12,795 nucleotides of DNA from Hyphomonas sp. (GCA_003486945.1 DNFL01000082.1:1-12795), one strand, 5' to 3'; counted from the stretch's first letter, positions 1-6,496 are shown. Program-made: numbers and translations. Notes: a model not told the origin generated them from the letters alone.

Positions 1-385
1 GACGCTCGCGGCTGAGAACGCCATCCTCAATCGAAAAAGCGAGAGGTGTCCCCGGAAACCTCACGACTTCATCGATCGTTAGCGCTGTGTATTCTGGCGA
101 ACCGTCATTGTCGCCGGACATGAATGTTAGATACTGCTGGGGATCCATATTGGAGATCCCGATCCGCACTTTGCCTGCAGTCATCGATGTGGATCGCCCA
201 GCGCCGTATGTCTTGCCGCGACGGGAGCGATCCGTCACAAAAACTAGGTCTGCTGAAGGAATGTCCAGGCTTCTGCTACGTGCAGCATCGTTCCACGGCC
301 AACCGGATGGCGCAGTGGCGGCCGGATACGCATTTGCACAACTGGTTAGCAATAGAAATGCAACAGGCAGGACAAATCGGATTAT
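1..385 (-). CDS. Lipoprotein, start of a DUF900-like alpha/beta hydrolase (partial, ATA start)
   Basis: The reverse strand stays open from 385 to the left edge (about 128 codons, incomplete at the C-terminus). It begins with a short hydrophobic leader ending in a lipobox (LLLTSC), so the mature protein should be a lipid-anchored envelope protein. After the Cys comes a Pro/Ala linker, then 'VFVTDRSRRGKTYGAGRS' and 'KVRIGI'. These resemble the N-terminal '(F)xTDR...YGxxRS...GxVxVxI' region of DUF900-type alpha/beta hydrolases; the catalytic Ser-Asp-His part would lie outside the window, so the enzyme call is by resemblance only. There is no ATG, GTG or TTG before the leader. The best start is ATA at 383-385, which overlaps the TAA of the upstream gene (ATAA) and has a GGAG six bases upstream. 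It is the last visible gene of the bufferin operon. Alternative: a non-enzymatic lipoprotein, or a gene weakened by loss of its ATG. Confidence 0.62.
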   Translation of the reverse strand, partial: MIRFVLPVAFLLLTSCANAYPAATAPSGWPWNDAARSRSLDIPSADLVFVTDRSRRGKTYGAGRSTSMTAGKVRIGISNMDPQQYLTFMSGDNDGSPEYTALTIDEVVRFPGTPLAFSIEDGVLSRER

Positions 386-759
386 GCGCGACTCCGGATG
401 ATGAGGCGCCGGAACGGCCGCGTCCAGATGACGCCCAGAGCGATGGAGCTCATGAAGGAAACACCGCTCACCACCAGAAAGGGGGCAGCGAAGCGCGCGG
501 CGAAGACCATGTCCAGAGACGCCGCCAGCGATATAGCTGAGGTGACGATCCAGCCTGTCATGAATGTAAAGAGCGCCGTCCGGTCTGTCATCAGGGTCGA
601 GGCAAAGACGGTACCGTATCCGGCCAGCAGAACTTCGCAGGCGGGGATTGCGCCGATCGGTACACAAATCGAAGACTCGCCGATTGGCGCGAAACGAGCT
701 GTAAGAGTGCTCAAGAATCCGAACAGAGCGAAGGCGGCGATCATCAATAGCCGGGTCAT
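382..759 (-). CDS. Small four-helix membrane protein with a Cys pair
   Basis: This 125-residue protein has about four hydrophobic segments (roughly residues 4-24, 37-58, 61-86 and 90-112) and a basic C-terminal tail (RPFRRLIIRSRA). Two cysteines, Cys32 and Cys41, sit between helix 1 and helix 2 in the stretch 'CVPIGAIPACEVLLAGYG'. The layout 'C-x8-C-x-V-L-x-x-x-Y' recalls the first loop of bacterial VKOR-like proteins, but no CxxC follows later, so it is not a normal VKOR; I do not recognise the family. Its ATG overlaps the stop of the upstream membrane gene by ATGA, with GAGG eight bases before it, which points to translational coupling. Its TAA overlaps the ATA start of the next gene. Function unknown; a redox or scaffold role beside the bufferin machinery is only an inference. 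Confidence 0.8.
   Translation of the reverse strand: MTRLLMIAAFALFGFLSTLTARFAPIGESSICVPIGAIPACEVLLAGYGTVFASTLMTDRTALFTFMTGWIVTSAISLAASLDMVFAARFAAPFLVVSGVSFMSSIALGVIWTRPFRRLIIRSRA
392..395 (-). promoter_or_regulatory. Shine-Dalgarno GGAG supporting the ATA start
   Basis: GGAG on the minus strand ends six bases before the ATA at 383-385, inside the end of the preceding gene. Its ideal spacing is the main argument that translation of the lipoprotein begins at this non-standard codon rather than at a downstream ATG, which would remove the leader and lipobox. Confidence 0.5.
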
Positions 760-1424
760 TGGCTGTGCCTCATGTGCAGCGTCAACAGCGATGCGGAAAA
801 CAGTATGATATGGGCAACGTTCAGGGCGGCGGGCACAAACCAGGATCCTATGACGGGCCAGACAGCGTATAAGCCAAAGATCATAGTGATCAGGAATGCT
901 GGACTAAGCCATGCCATCCATCGTGGGTATCGGGTGCGACCTGAGGAGACCATCAGTACCCAGAGGAGCGAGAATCCGAGAATTGCGATCCTCAGGACGT
1001 TGATCAGGGGGTCATTCAGCGTCGACAGACTTGCAAGCAGCCCCGGATCGGCGCGGCCGGAAGAGATCGCTTGCACCGTCAGGCCGAGGAAGGCGCGCTG
1101 TCCGATCCAGACGGTGCCGATGATAAATGCGTAAGCACAGATGGCGAATACAATGAGGCGCAATTGGCGGCGGGCTGGAAAAAGGTTTGCTGTCAGTTGC
1201 CAGTATCCCGCAATGTAAAGCGGGGCCGCGGCAACGCCCAAAAAGTGTCCAATAAACAGGCGGCCTTCTGAAATGTTCGCAAAGTAGGAATAACCCTGAT
1301 CGGTGTACTGCCCGCCCGGGACAAAATGGAGAAGGCCTTCGCCGATACCCGTGAGGATAGCTCCCGCCAGGCCTGCGAGTTCCGGGGGTAAATGCCGGCT
1401 GGAAGGGTCTCGTTCGCTGGTCAA
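756..1424 (-). CDS. Polytopic membrane protein of unknown function (DUF6796-like at most)
   Basis: The reading frame could be extended to an ATG at 1478, but that would overlap the preceding gene by 58 bases. The TTG at 1422-1424 overlaps that gene's TGA as TTGA, matching the coupling style of the whole operon, so I take it as the start (222 aa, beginning TSERDPSSR after the initiator). About six transmembrane helices follow: AGLAGAILTGIGEGLLHF; a segment around IGHFLGVAAAPLYIAGYW; LIVFAICAYAFIIGTVW; VLRIAILGFSLLWVLMV; LITMIFGLYAVWPVIGSW; and a last one near LNVAHIILFSASLLTL. A polar loop after the first helix carries PGGQYTDQGYSYF. The pattern vaguely recalls the DUF6796 integral membrane family, at low confidence. 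No catalytic motif is visible. It shares its stop with the start of the small Cys-pair membrane protein (ATGA), so the two may form a complex. Confidence 0.78.
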   Translation of the reverse strand: MTSERDPSSRHLPPELAGLAGAILTGIGEGLLHFVPGGQYTDQGYSYFANISEGRLFIGHFLGVAAAPLYIAGYWQLTANLFPARRQLRLIVFAICAYAFIIGTVWIGQRAFLGLTVQAISSGRADPGLLASLSTLNDPLINVLRIAILGFSLLWVLMVSSGRTRYPRWMAWLSPAFLITMIFGLYAVWPVIGSWFVPAALNVAHIILFSASLLTLHMRHSQ

Positions 1425-3076
1425 GGGGTAATGTCCCGGCGCAGGTCCAGAACGCTTCCGGCAGGGATACCTTTCCATGTCTGAACGGCACCATCCGGGA
1501 ATGTTACCCGCAGATGATCGATTTGCCCTTCATTTCCCAGGCCCAGAAAAAGGTTGGCAGATTGATCAGAGCTTAGCCCCTGACCTGGAACAATCCGGCG
1601 GATGAAAAGACGGTCCGAAAAGCTCGCTGCGATCACGGCTCCATAGGCTGACGCAGAATCATCAAATCTGAGAGTGACTTGCTTTGTGTTCGGCGTGCGG
1701 TTGAGAAATGCGCGAGAAGGCCCTCCAAGATTGACCCAAACAAGGTCAGGGCGACCGTCGCCGTCGAGGTCACAGACCAGAGGTGCGATTGCGAATAGTC
1801 GATTGGCGACTCCCGCCCGTTTCTCAACAGGTTCGAAGGACTTGCCGTCACTGTTCCGGAGCAGTTTGCCGGCATAGCGGTGGACGAGGGCCGATTCTCC
1901 AAGCTTTGCGTAGTTCTGAGCGACCGCGATGTCTTCAAAGCCGTCCAGATCAAAATCCCCGGCTGCGACGCCCCATCCGAAGCCGAGCCGGGCGGCTTGC
2001 ATGCTGACAGCCTGATCTTCGAACCCTCCCTGGCCATTTCCGGCAAACAACATGTAGTTTGGATTGAAAGCTTGGTCCTGCGGAAGGTCGCCGCGCAAAA
2101 GGGCGGCAGGCAGGGTGTGTCCTACATTGGAAAAGTAGAAGTCGAGATCGCCGTCATCGTTGAAGTCTCCGGCGGCGATGCCCATTGGGTAGGAATTTGT
2201 TGAGGGATTGGGGACTCGTTCAAGCGGCGGCGCGCCGGAATTGCGCCAAGTCTCAACAACGCCAGTATCTTGGGCAACGACAAGGTCCTGCAATCCGTCC
2301 CTGTTGAAATCGGCAAACACGGCGGTGAAGGTATTGTGCTGCCGCTTCAATCCCCAGCGTACTGTTTCATCATTGAAAGCTCCCTCGCCAGAACCGGTCA
2401 GCAGATAAGAATACCCGCCATAGCTCCGGCTGAAGATCGTTTCACCTTCAGTGTTGGAATTCTGGATGTACCCCGACAAGTACAGATCAACATTACCATC
2501 GCCGTTGATGTCACCTGGAGTGATTGAAATGATGGTCGTCAGATCAGATGCGGGGGGAGTGAAGATCAACTCGCCCGCATCGAACGAGCGCCCCGTGTTC
2601 CTGTGCAGCCAGACCCCGCTTTCCCGAGCGAGAAGTAGATCGGGATGTCCATTCCGGTCGACATCCGTGGAGGTTCCGCCCATCGTTGCGTCGTCGGCGG
2701 ATTTTTCAATAGCGTAAGCATCCGACAGGTCGACCATCGCCGCCAGGTCTTGCCCTATGCCAAACACGCCATCGGCCTGGCCTCTTCCGCCTCCGAGTAC
2801 AATTTCGTCGCGACCATCAGAGTTCAGGTCGATCACAACTCCCGCCATGAAGGGAAGAGAGCCCGTCTTGTCCGCAAGCACAGCGCGGTTTCGAAATTGC
2901 AGATCGATCGGCATGAAACTCATTTCGGTTTGGCCTTGCGGTGTCCATTCGAGCTGCAGGAGCCGCCAGGCAAGCCAAGCGAGAACAATCAAGGACAAGC
3001 TGATCCCAAGGACGCCCACGGCGGCCCTTCCAATCCGGAACTGCTTGTGACCTTGACCGCCCTCCGACCGCGGCAT
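1421..3076 (-). CDS. Membrane-anchored FG-GAP/VCBS repeat protein with C-terminal UnbV/ASPIC domain (CRTAC1-like)
   Basis: The 551-residue protein begins with a short basic cytoplasmic tail and one transmembrane anchor (about residues 17-38), so the rest should face the periplasm. At least seven calcium-binding-type loops of the FG-GAP repeat follow: DLNSDGRDE (from residue 83), DVDRNGHPD, DINGDGNVD, DFNRDGLQD, DFNDDGDLD, DFDLDGFED and DLDGDGRPD. That is the number expected for a seven-bladed beta-propeller. The last ~80 residues (YGAVI...FSDR...PGQGLSSDQSANLFLGLG...VTFPDGAVQTWKGI) match the UnbV/ASPIC domain. Such proteins bind ligands or other proteins; no enzyme activity is known to me for the family. 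The ATG lies three bases after the DoxX stop, and its own TGA overlaps the next start. Its place inside a bufferin operon suggests a surface or periplasmic partner for the peptide or metal. Confidence 0.9.
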   Translation of the reverse strand: MPRSEGGQGHKQFRIGRAAVGVLGISLSLIVLAWLAWRLLQLEWTPQGQTEMSFMPIDLQFRNRAVLADKTGSLPFMAGVVIDLNSDGRDEIVLGGGRGQADGVFGIGQDLAAMVDLSDAYAIEKSADDATMGGTSTDVDRNGHPDLLLARESGVWLHRNTGRSFDAGELIFTPPASDLTTIISITPGDINGDGNVDLYLSGYIQNSNTEGETIFSRSYGGYSYLLTGSGEGAFNDETVRWGLKRQHNTFTAVFADFNRDGLQDLVVAQDTGVVETWRNSGAPPLERVPNPSTNSYPMGIAAGDFNDDGDLDFYFSNVGHTLPAALLRGDLPQDQAFNPNYMLFAGNGQGGFEDQAVSMQAARLGFGWGVAAGDFDLDGFEDIAVAQNYAKLGESALVHRYAGKLLRNSDGKSFEPVEKRAGVANRLFAIAPLVCDLDGDGRPDLVWVNLGGPSRAFLNRTPNTKQVTLRFDDSASAYGAVIAASFSDRLFIRRIVPGQGLSSDQSANLFLGLGNEGQIDHLRVTFPDGAVQTWKGIPAGSVLDLRRDITP

Positions 3077-3079
3077 GAT

Positions 3080-3616
3080 TCAAGCCTTCTTCGCGCCGTC
3101 CAGGTTCAGGAACCGGTCGAGGGACCAGGCGCCGGGGCCGCGGACCACCAGAAGCAGCAGGATCGTAGCCCACCAGACATGGCTACCCCACCAGCTGTCG
3201 GCATCGGGGAAGACAAGACGTTCGATGACCAGCGTCATGATCAGGAGGCCTAGCGCCGCAAAGCGGGACGTCAGGCCGAAGACAAGAAGAAGAGGCAGGA
3301 GGATTTCCATGATCCCGGCCATGTTGGCGAACCGTTCGACGATCCACTGCGTTGTGGGGGCGTAAATCCCTTCGGCCTGATCCGTGCACAGAACGAGCGC
3401 GCCAGGTCTCGCTTCTTCGGGGCAGAAGAATTCGTAGAGGAAAAGGTCATACTTGTCCGGATTGAACGACAGGAAGCCGTTCCATTTCGTAAGACCGGAC
3501 ATGAAGAAAACGCGCGCCACTGCGAGGCGGGCCAAGAGCAGCGCAGCAGGCTCCGCGAGGCTGGCTTTCGATGCCGCCCACGCATAGCCGGATCGGGCAC
3601 GGTCAAGAAGTGTCAT
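3080..3616 (-). CDS. DoxX-family membrane protein of the bufferin cluster
   Basis: The 178-residue protein has the DoxX layout: an N-terminal amphipathic stretch, then helix 1 with 'LARLAVARVFFMSGLTKW', a periplasmic loop holding 'YEFFCPEE' and 'LCTDQAEGIYAP', and three further helices (AGIMEILLPLLLVFGLTSRFAALGLL, LVIERLVFP and WWATILLLLVVRGPGAWSLDR). The ending 'GPGAWSLDRFL' is characteristic of DoxX proteins. DoxX members accompany DUF2282/DUF692/DUF2063 genes in many proteobacteria (HvfX/BufD-like position), where they are thought to help maturation, redox or export of the peptide. Its ATG overlaps the bufC stop as ATGA, so it is translationally coupled to the core cassette. Two loop cysteines could take part in disulfide exchange, an inference. 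Family assignment is firm; the role is not. Confidence 0.9.
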   Translation of the reverse strand: MTLLDRARSGYAWAASKASLAEPAALLLARLAVARVFFMSGLTKWNGFLSFNPDKYDLFLYEFFCPEEARPGALVLCTDQAEGIYAPTTQWIVERFANMAGIMEILLPLLLVFGLTSRFAALGLLIMTLVIERLVFPDADSWWGSHVWWATILLLLVVRGPGAWSLDRFLNLDGAKKA

Positions 3617-4407
3617 TGGGAGTCCCCCGAAGTCAGGTTGATGTCTGTTACAAGTCCTGCAGAAAATACTGCCGCGATCAGGGCCGGAAGATCTTCTCCC
3701 GGTGCCCGGGCGAGTGCCTGCGCGCTCGCTGCGCCGAGTGTTTCATTATTTTGAAGTACACTGAGAAATATTGCGAACGGGTCTGGAAGGGGCCGTGCGA
3801 CAACCTCATGCTCGGGTCTCCAGAACAGGACCCAAGACGGCTCGTGAATGAGGGTACGGGGCGTGCTGGTGAACGCTTCGTCGGAGGCCTCGATCCACAA
3901 TTCCCACAAATCCCAGTGAGTGCTGACCAGCGCGAGACTCGGATGGAAGACGATTTGGGCAGAGAGCAAAGTCTCGTCGCTCAGACTCTGCAGCCCCGAG
4001 GGGGCGATCGGTGTGCCGTCCGCCGCAAGATGAGCTTTGAGCCACGCACGGTCCAGCCGGGCAAAATCACCGAGCCAGGGTATTCCATGCTCCTTGGCCG
4101 AGGCATCGATAAATTCTGGCAGATCGTGTCCATATCCGACAAGGCTGTGCTCGATCGGCGGATGCTGGTCGATAAACGCGTGTGCCAGCCCTCGAAAAAA
4201 TGAGTCCCCAACGACGCGCGCAACCCGTTGGTAGTTTGACTTCAGAGCGTCAGTGCATGCGGACATGCCGGAATTGCGATAGACCATCGCGCGCTGTCCA
4301 GGCTCCCGGCGCCCGACCATGAGCCAGGCCAGATCGGCCGGCTGAGCGCCGCGACTTGCGAGGCCTGAAAGAAGGAAGATGTGTTGTTCAAGCGGCGTCA
4401 TGGTCAT
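3613..4407 (-). CDS. bufC: BufC/HvfC-type DUF2063 protein, partner of the MNIO maturase
   Basis: The 264-residue protein begins MTMTPLEQHIFLLSGL and shows the DUF2063 N-terminal domain: 'PGQRAMVYRNSGMSACTDALKSNY', 'VGDSFFRGLAHAFIDQHPP' and 'SLVGYGHDLPEFI', then 'WLGDFARLDRAWLKA'. The family was once annotated as 'putative DNA-binding', but in bufferin/HvfABC systems it works as the accessory protein that presents the precursor to the MNIO enzyme. The reading frame reaches further upstream to 4572, but that region is coding for bufB. I choose the ATG at 4405-4407 (20-bp overlap with bufB); the ATG at 4399-4401 is almost as good. The C-terminal half (STHWDLWELWIEASDEAF, RPEHEVVARPLPDPFAIFL) matches the less conserved second domain. 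It is followed directly by the DoxX gene. Confidence 0.92.
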   Translation of the reverse strand: MTMTPLEQHIFLLSGLASRGAQPADLAWLMVGRREPGQRAMVYRNSGMSACTDALKSNYQRVARVVGDSFFRGLAHAFIDQHPPIEHSLVGYGHDLPEFIDASAKEHGIPWLGDFARLDRAWLKAHLAADGTPIAPSGLQSLSDETLLSAQIVFHPSLALVSTHWDLWELWIEASDEAFTSTPRTLIHEPSWVLFWRPEHEVVARPLPDPFAIFLSVLQNNETLGAASAQALARAPGEDLPALIAAVFSAGLVTDINLTSGDSQ

Positions 4408-5245
4408 GCCGCCGCGTTGCGTCGATGAATGACTCCGCGCGATTTCTTTCGCTGAGAAGTTCTTCAAAGGTGGGAATGTTCGCGTCCCGCTCAATAAGAA
4501 CCGGGCGCGGCCCCCAATGTGCAAGCGCATGTTTAAGGAGATGCCAGACGCCGCCGCTAACGGGCTCGCCATGGCTGTCGATCAGAAAACGGTCGCCAAG
4601 CACAGGGTCTGGTGAGTGACCGGCGATATGGATTTCGCCGACGAGATCTGACGGGATTTCCCGAATGTATGCGTAGGGATCGATCCCTGTATTGGCAGCA
4701 CTTACCCAGACGTTGTTGAGATCCATCAAAAGCCCGCAGCCCGATACGCGGGCAACTTCAACCAGAAACCCTGGCTCGTCGATCTCACTCGAAAAGTGCA
4801 GGTAGTTTGTCGGGTTCTCGATCAGGATTCGGCGACCGATCGCTTCCTGGAATGCGTCGATTCTTATTGTGAGGTGGCGCTGCGCTTCCTGCGTTCGAGG
4901 AAGGGGCAGCAGGTCCGCAAAGTACCGTCCATCATTGGCAGAGAATGTGGCATGCTCCGAGACTTGGGCAGGCTGATACCTTTCAATTAGGCGGCGCAGG
5001 GCAGTCAGGTGATTCTTGTTAAATTCATCCAGCCCGCCGAGAGAGGCGCCCACGCCATGAAAGCTGAGGGGATGCCGGTCGCGGATTGCTTCGAGCCAGG
5101 CAAGCCGCGGGCCGCCTTCTACCATATAGTTTTCTGGGTGAACCTCGAACCACAGCCCGTCGTTTCCGGTCTCAAGCGCGGCCCGATAGTGCTCAGGCTT
5201 CAAGCCGAGACCTGCGTGGAGGGGAAGGGACGGTAAGAGGGACAT
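4388..5245 (-). CDS. bufB: BufB/HvfB MNIO-family (DUF692) RiPP maturase
   Basis: This 285-residue TIM-barrel enzyme belongs to the multinuclear non-heme iron oxidases (MNIO, DUF692). Family motifs appear in order: 'ENYM' (38-41), 'LSFHGVGASLGG' with His63, 'VSEHATFS' with His98, 'IENPTNYL' with Glu143, 'LLMDLNNVWVSAANTG' with Asp175, 'EIHIAGH' with His206 and His210, 'LIDSHGEPV' with Asp223 and His225, and 'VLIERDANIP' with Glu252. All expected iron ligands appear present, so the enzyme should be active. In this family it oxidises cysteines of the cognate peptide, giving thiooxazole or related groups, using O2 and two or three irons. The frame runs upstream through bufA, but the ATG at 5243-5245, 28 bases after the bufA stop, gives the standard family N-terminus (LHAGLGLKPEHYRAAL). 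It acts in the cytoplasm before export of the precursor. Confidence 0.95.
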   Translation of the reverse strand: MSLLPSLPLHAGLGLKPEHYRAALETGNDGLWFEVHPENYMVEGGPRLAWLEAIRDRHPLSFHGVGASLGGLDEFNKNHLTALRRLIERYQPAQVSEHATFSANDGRYFADLLPLPRTQEAQRHLTIRIDAFQEAIGRRILIENPTNYLHFSSEIDEPGFLVEVARVSGCGLLMDLNNVWVSAANTGIDPYAYIREIPSDLVGEIHIAGHSPDPVLGDRFLIDSHGEPVSGGVWHLLKHALAHWGPRPVLIERDANIPTFEELLSERNRAESFIDATRRHDHDAA

Positions 5246-5273
5246 TGCTGTGGTCCGAGGAACCCTTGATCGA

Positions 5274-5648
5274 TCAGGCGGGGTTGCTGCGATCAAGCTC
5301 ATTGAGCGAAGCGGGCCCAGCCGGGGTCTGGATGAATTCGCAAGCGCCCTTCGGAGCATAGGTCCAGGCATTTCCCTGGAAGTCGACCGTCGACGTTCCT
5401 TCGCAGCTCGTGCCTTTGCCGGCTTTGCAGTCGTTTTCGCCGGCGAGGGCGATGCCGTAGCACTTGTCTTTGCGGCCCGAGAGGCGCTCTCCGCCCTGCC
5501 ATGAGGCGAATGCCGCCTGGACTTCAGTAGGGGCGCTCTGGGCAATCGTCAGCTGCGAATTCGGCTTCGCATAAGCTGCGCCGCTCGCGGCAGCTGCAAG
5601 CGTCAAGCCGGCCAGGATTGATTTGGCGATGAAGGTGTTCTGGGACAT
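5274..5648 (-). CDS. bufA1: BufA1-family (DUF2282) bufferin precursor, periplasmic metallophore
   Basis: The 124-residue precursor has a Sec signal peptide (residues 1-27, cleavage after AAYA) and the DUF2282 core '[13 protein letters not shown]' followed by 'SCEG' and 'PKGACE'. The four conserved cysteines are Cys63, Cys74, Cys82 and Cys103. In studied bufferins some of these become thiooxazoles made by BufB while others form a disulfide; the product binds copper in the periplasm. The start at 5646-5648 is preceded by AGAGGAAA and gives a proper signal peptide; the longer frame from 5729 would put 27 unrelated residues in front. Compared with the usual short BufA1, this one has about 32 residues between the signal peptide and the core, and a 20-residue tail after the last Cys. 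First gene of the operon, transcribed from the divergent region to its right. Confidence 0.94.
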   Translation of the reverse strand: MSQNTFIAKSILAGLTLAAAASGAAYAKPNSQLTIAQSAPTEVQAAFASWQGGERLSGRKDKCYGIALAGENDCKAGKGTSCEGTSTVDFQGNAWTYAPKGACEFIQTPAGPASLNELDRSNPA

Positions 5649-5734
5649 GGGAGGTTTCCTCTGGTGTTGATTGTCCGGTCCCGCATGGAGTTGGCGGAAC
5701 ACATTTTGGGTAATTGATCTTTCGCCCATTCAGA

Positions 5735-5767
5735 ACTCACGAACCTGTGACACTGTTCACGAAGCCG
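5735..5767. repeat. Direct repeat TCACGAA, copies 20 bp apart, in the divergent control region
   Basis: TCACGAA occurs at 5737-5743 and again at 5757-5763, exactly 20 bp (about two helical turns) apart; the flanks match partly, 9 of 13 bases over 5735-5747 and 5755-5767. GTGACAC, a small palindrome, lies between them at 5747-5753. The spacing suits a dimeric or tandem-bound regulator acting on the bufA promoter, the plus-strand genes, or both. The regulator is not identifiable. Confidence 0.4.
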
Positions 5768-5775
5768 CGATTAAT
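5747..5775 (+). promoter_or_regulatory. Candidate sigma-70 promoter for the AhpD-like/TetR unit
   Basis: GTGACA (5747-5752; 5 of 6 to TTGACA), 17 bases, then ATTAAT (5770-5775; 4 of 6 to TATAAT). The predicted start would fall near 5782, inside the inverted repeat at 5775-5788 and about 70 bases upstream of the first plus-strand gene. Found by eye only. Confidence 0.35.
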
Positions 5776-5788
5776 GACTAGTGAGTCA
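5775..5788. promoter_or_regulatory. Inverted repeat TGACT-AGTG-AGTCA, candidate operator
   Basis: Five-base arms pair perfectly around four bases. The site lies at the predicted transcription start of the plus-strand unit and upstream of the bufA promoter region on the other strand, the right place for a repressor. The TetR-family gene at the end of the plus-strand unit is the obvious candidate ligand, though the two other short palindromes in that unit have different sequences. Confidence 0.4.
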
Positions 5789-5853
5789 AAAAAAGAAAAT
5801 GTTAAGTCGGCGGACAGTTCGTATCAAACCTGGTTGCTCATTGTGGGAGTGAA

Positions 5854-6420
5854 ATGATGGCAAACTTTCCGTCGCTAAGTGAGGAGGCGCATCTGAGAGA
5901 TTTCTTTCATCAATTTCAGAGGGGCGTTTCATCGCTACTGCAGCTTCACGACGATATACTCCGAAAAAATAGCGAACTATCGGTCGCGGACCGCGAGTTG
6001 ATCGCAGCCTGGGTTTCCGGGCTCAATCAATGCCGCTTCTGCTTTGGGGCGCACCGTGTGATGGCGCATGCGTTTGGAATCAGCACGGATCTGATCGACG
6101 CACTATTTGCGGACTTTGAGGCAGCGCCTGTCCGGCCGGAGCTAAAGGCAATGCTGCGATATGCGCGGAAGCTCACATTGGAACCTGAGCGTATTGTGAA
6201 AGCTGACGCGCAGGCGCTGTTTGAACATGGGTTGAGCGAGAATGCGGTCTATGACCTGGTGCTGGTCGTTTCACTCTATGCCTTCATGAGCCGCCTCGTT
6301 CAGGCAGCAGGCATCATTCCGGGGGCAGAATATGAGGCGCCGGACGACGCCGCTCTGGAGCAGCGCCGGCAAGGCGGTTATGTTGCCTGGGGGATCCGGG
6401 AGGGCTTCATTGAGAATTGA
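5854..6420 (+). CDS. AhpD-like/carboxymuconolactone decarboxylase-family protein (peroxidase-related type)
   Basis: The 188-residue all-helical protein carries the AhpD-type active site 'NQCRFCFGAHRVMA': Cys60, Cys63 and His67, with Glu48 ('DRELIAAWVSGLN') in the usual proton-relay position. The stretch 'AMLRYARKLTLEPERIV' and 'GLSENAVYDLVLVVSLYAFMSRLVQAAGI' complete the family fold. Proteins of this type use the CxxC pair to reduce peroxides or other disulfide-linked partners; substrate unknown. Two ATGs lie in tandem; GGGAG at 5845-5849 is spaced better for the second (5857), so the true start may be one codon later. First gene of a unit with a second CMD-fold gene and a TetR regulator, and divergent from the bufferin operon. 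Family certain, biochemical role inferred. Confidence 0.92.
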   Translation: MMANFPSLSEEAHLRDFFHQFQRGVSSLLQLHDDILRKNSELSVADRELIAAWVSGLNQCRFCFGAHRVMAHAFGISTDLIDALFADFEAAPVRPELKAMLRYARKLTLEPERIVKADAQALFEHGLSENAVYDLVLVVSLYAFMSRLVQAAGIIPGAEYEAPDDAALEQRRQGGYVAWGIREGFIEN

Positions 6421-6432
6421 GACAATTCTGAA

Positions 6433-6453
6433 TGTCCAATTCTTGACTGGACA
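6433..6453. promoter_or_regulatory. Inverted repeat TGTCCA-N9-TGGACA between the two AhpD-like genes
   Basis: Perfect six-base arms separated by nine bases, 13 bases after the first gene's stop and 44 before the second's start. No T-tract follows, so it is not a plain terminator. It could be an operator or an mRNA hairpin that changes expression of the downstream gene. TTGACT at 6443-6448 overlaps the right arm, but no good -10 follows. Confidence 0.35.
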
Positions 6454-6496
6454 GTAAACAATAACCATCTGCGCTTCTCAAAGATAGGAGAATGTC

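Noticed and set aside
87..540. Two plus-strand open frames at the left end (104 and 138 aa).
   Set aside because: They lie opposite the minus-strand lipoprotein and membrane genes. Their composition is unlike a protein (Arg/Ser-rich, no domain), while the minus strand shows a lipobox and transmembrane helices.
1425..1478. Extension of the 222-aa membrane protein to the ATG at 1478.
   Set aside because: It would overlap the UnbV gene's conserved C-terminus by 58 bases. The added residues have no membrane or signal character, and TTG in a TTGA overlap fits the operon.
5246..5545. N-terminal extension of bufB over the bufA coding region.
   Set aside because: Arg/Ser/Lys-rich shadow of the bufA gene; the DUF692 family N-terminus starts at 5245.
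5649..5729. Longer bufA frame from an ATG at 5729.
   Set aside because: The added 27 residues would hide the signal peptide. The Shine-Dalgarno AGAGGAAA lies just before the 5648 start.
5733..5758. GAAC/GTTC words as an alphaproteobacterial LexA box (GTTC-N7-GTTC).
   Set aside because: The spacing is wrong: direct GAAC copies are 4 bases apart, and the inverted pair has a 10-base centre.
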